From JAOADN01 sp049323795 (lineage in GTDB: Bacteria > Pseudomonadota > Alphaproteobacteria > Rhodobacterales > Rhodobacteraceae), in NCBI GenBank assembly GCA_049323795.1, contig JBMOOH010000053.1:1-5795 (forward strand): a stretch of 5,795 nt of DNA. The letters run 5' to 3'. Below the pieces are notes generated by a model. The model was not told where the DNA came from and did no database searches. It saw only the letters and a program-made list of their open reading frames with translations. Below are positions 4,829-5,795 of this stretch, piece by piece. The translations under genes were made by a program, and so were the position numbers. Positions within the stretch are counted from its first letter, which is position 1. Each line of letters begins with the position of its first letter.

Positions 4829-5795
4829 ATGAAACCCTCTTTCGCCCTCAGCCTGTCGCAGGACGGGATCACGCTCTACCACCGGACGACTGCGGGCTGG
4901 ATGCGCGTCGGTGAAGTCGATCCCGAGGCTCCGGGCCTTGCCGACTCGATGCGTTTCCTGCGCAGTACGGTGCTCGGACTCGCGCCGCAGGGGTTCCAGA
5001 CCAAGCTGATCCTGCCCGGGACGCAGATCCTGTATCTCGAGATCGAGGCCCCGGGACCAGACCGTGCCTCGCGACGCGCCCAGATCGCCAAGGCGCTCGA
5101 TGGCCGGACACCCTACGCGGTGAGCGATCTGGTCTTCGACTGGTCGGGAGAGGGGCCGACGGTGAGGGTAGCCGTCGTCGCGCGCCTGACGCTCGACGAA
5201 GCCGAGGCATTCGCCGAGGAACACCGGTTCCACCCGGTCTGCTTCGTCTCCGCCCCGCGCGAGGACCAGTTCGACGGCGAGCCCTATTTCGGGTCCACCG
5301 GCCGGATGCTCGCCTACCTGCCGCTCGGGGAGCGGCTCGAACGCGACAGCGAGCCCGTGCGCCCGGTGGGGCGCGCGCGTGAACCGGATGCCGGTGCGGC
5401 CGAGGACAGGCCGGGACCAGATGACCCGGAGCTCGGGGCGCCGTTCGTCGCCGTCGACGAGGATTGGCCGCTTGATGACTGGCCCGGGGCGGCCGGCTCT
5501 GTGATGGCCCCCGAAGAGGGGGCGCCGGGCGGCACCGCGATTCCGGGTGGAGCGGCGGCGGCCGGAACCGCGCCGGACACCGCCCCCGCGGACACGGGGG
5601 CAGGCGGGGCCGGAGGCCGTGATGAAGCGCGCCTGTCTCCGGTTGGGATTGCCGCGGCGGCCGTGTCCGGCAGGGCACCGGCGGAACCAGATGCACCCGC
5701 GTCCGACCGCGGAACCGGCGGAGCGGCGGGGGCAGAGGCTCCGGCCGGATCGGACGCGCTTGCGGCCGAGGGGGCCGCGACGGACCCGGCCGGTC
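4829..5795 (+). CDS. Uncharacterised protein with conserved-looking N-terminal domain and Ala/Gly/Pro-rich tail (3' end outside window)
   Basis: A frame from ATG 4829 stays open for 322 codons to the window edge with no stop. Residues 1-165 look like a folded domain, beginning MKPSFALSLSQDGITLYHR, with TKLILPGTQILYLEIEAP at 58-75, a TPYAVSDLVFDW stretch at 94-105, a strand-rich TVRVAVVARLTLDEAEAF at 111-128 and HPVCFVSAPRE at 135-145. From about 170 the sequence becomes acidic and low-complexity, dominated by Ala, Gly, Pro, Asp and Glu, probably disordered. There is no signal peptide, and no membrane segment in the visible part. The opening strand pattern vaguely recalls actin-like PilM/GspL cytoplasmic domains, but I see no diagnostic motif. 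I recall similar long proteins in Rhodobacterales annotated as hypothetical, sometimes mislabelled as initiation factor IF-2 because of the Ala-rich region. ATG 4820 is an in-frame alternative; neither start has a good Shine-Dalgarno. Confidence 0.75.
   Translation, partial: MKPSFALSLSQDGITLYHRTTAGWMRVGEVDPEAPGLADSMRFLRSTVLGLAPQGFQTKLILPGTQILYLEIEAPGPDRASRRAQIAKALDGRTPYAVSDLVFDWSGEGPTVRVAVVARLTLDEAEAFAEEHRFHPVCFVSAPREDQFDGEPYFGSTGRMLAYLPLGERLERDSEPVRPVGRAREPDAGAAEDRPGPDDPELGAPFVAVDEDWPLDDWPGAAGSVMAPEEGAPGGTAIPGGAAAAGTAPDTAPADTGAGGAGGRDEARLSPVGIAAAAVSGRAPAEPDAPASDRGTGGAAGAEAPAGSDALAAEGAATDPAG

Noticed and set aside
4671..4829. N-terminal extension of the SIMPL protein to 4829
   Set aside because: It would place 53 charged residues before a textbook signal peptide and ignore the GGAGGA site directly before ATG 4670.
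4869..5696. 275-codon minus-strand frame opposite the right-edge gene
   Set aside because: Its translation is Arg/Pro/Ala-rich and repetitive. The plus-strand frame has balanced composition over its first 165 residues and starts cleanly, so it is the better coding candidate.

Overview
The window is very GC-rich, with G/C-heavy third codon positions and long spurious antisense frames. Its gene content is typical of an alphaproteobacterium, most likely of the Rhodobacter/Roseobacter/Paracoccus group (Rhodobacterales). That placement is inferred from composition and protein style, not from a marker gene.

Layout from left to right. (1) Positions 1-135 hold the last 44 codons of an IS5-family-like transposase, ending 20 bp from the stop codon of the next gene. 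(2) Positions 156-758, minus strand, encode a LysE/RhtB-type amino-acid exporter. (3) Positions 759-1038 form a divergent intergenic region with a nested stem-loop, a 16-bp tandem repeat array, a TTGACA hexamer and a duplicated 15-bp ribosome-binding-site/start-codon cassette. (4) Positions 1039-2448, plus strand, encode a secreted Do/HtrA-family serine protease with two PDZ domains; the hydrophobic core of its signal peptide is itself built of 15-bp repeats. (5) Positions 2528-3814, plus strand, encode a PLP-dependent O-acetylhomoserine sulfhydrylase (MetY type). (6) Positions 3815-3968 are a convergent intergenic region with hairpins. (7) Positions 3969-4670, minus strand, encode a periplasmic SIMPL-domain (DUF541) protein. 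(8) Positions 4671-4828 are a second divergent intergenic region. (9) From 4829 to the window end, plus strand, runs a long open frame without a stop. It encodes a conserved-looking N-terminal domain of about 165 residues followed by an acidic Ala/Gly/Pro-rich low-complexity region, and I could not assign it a function.

The genes do not form one pathway. The protease and the SIMPL protein both carry signal peptides and would act in the periplasm, the exporter lies in the inner membrane, and the sulfhydrylase is cytosolic and belongs to methionine/sulfur assimilation. The protease and sulfhydrylase genes share a strand with a 79-bp gap and may be co-transcribed. I found no RNA gene, CRISPR array or clearly novel multi-gene system. 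The most unusual features are the three separate short tandem repeats packed within about 260 bp around the start of the protease gene, and the uncharacterised open-ended protein at the right edge.
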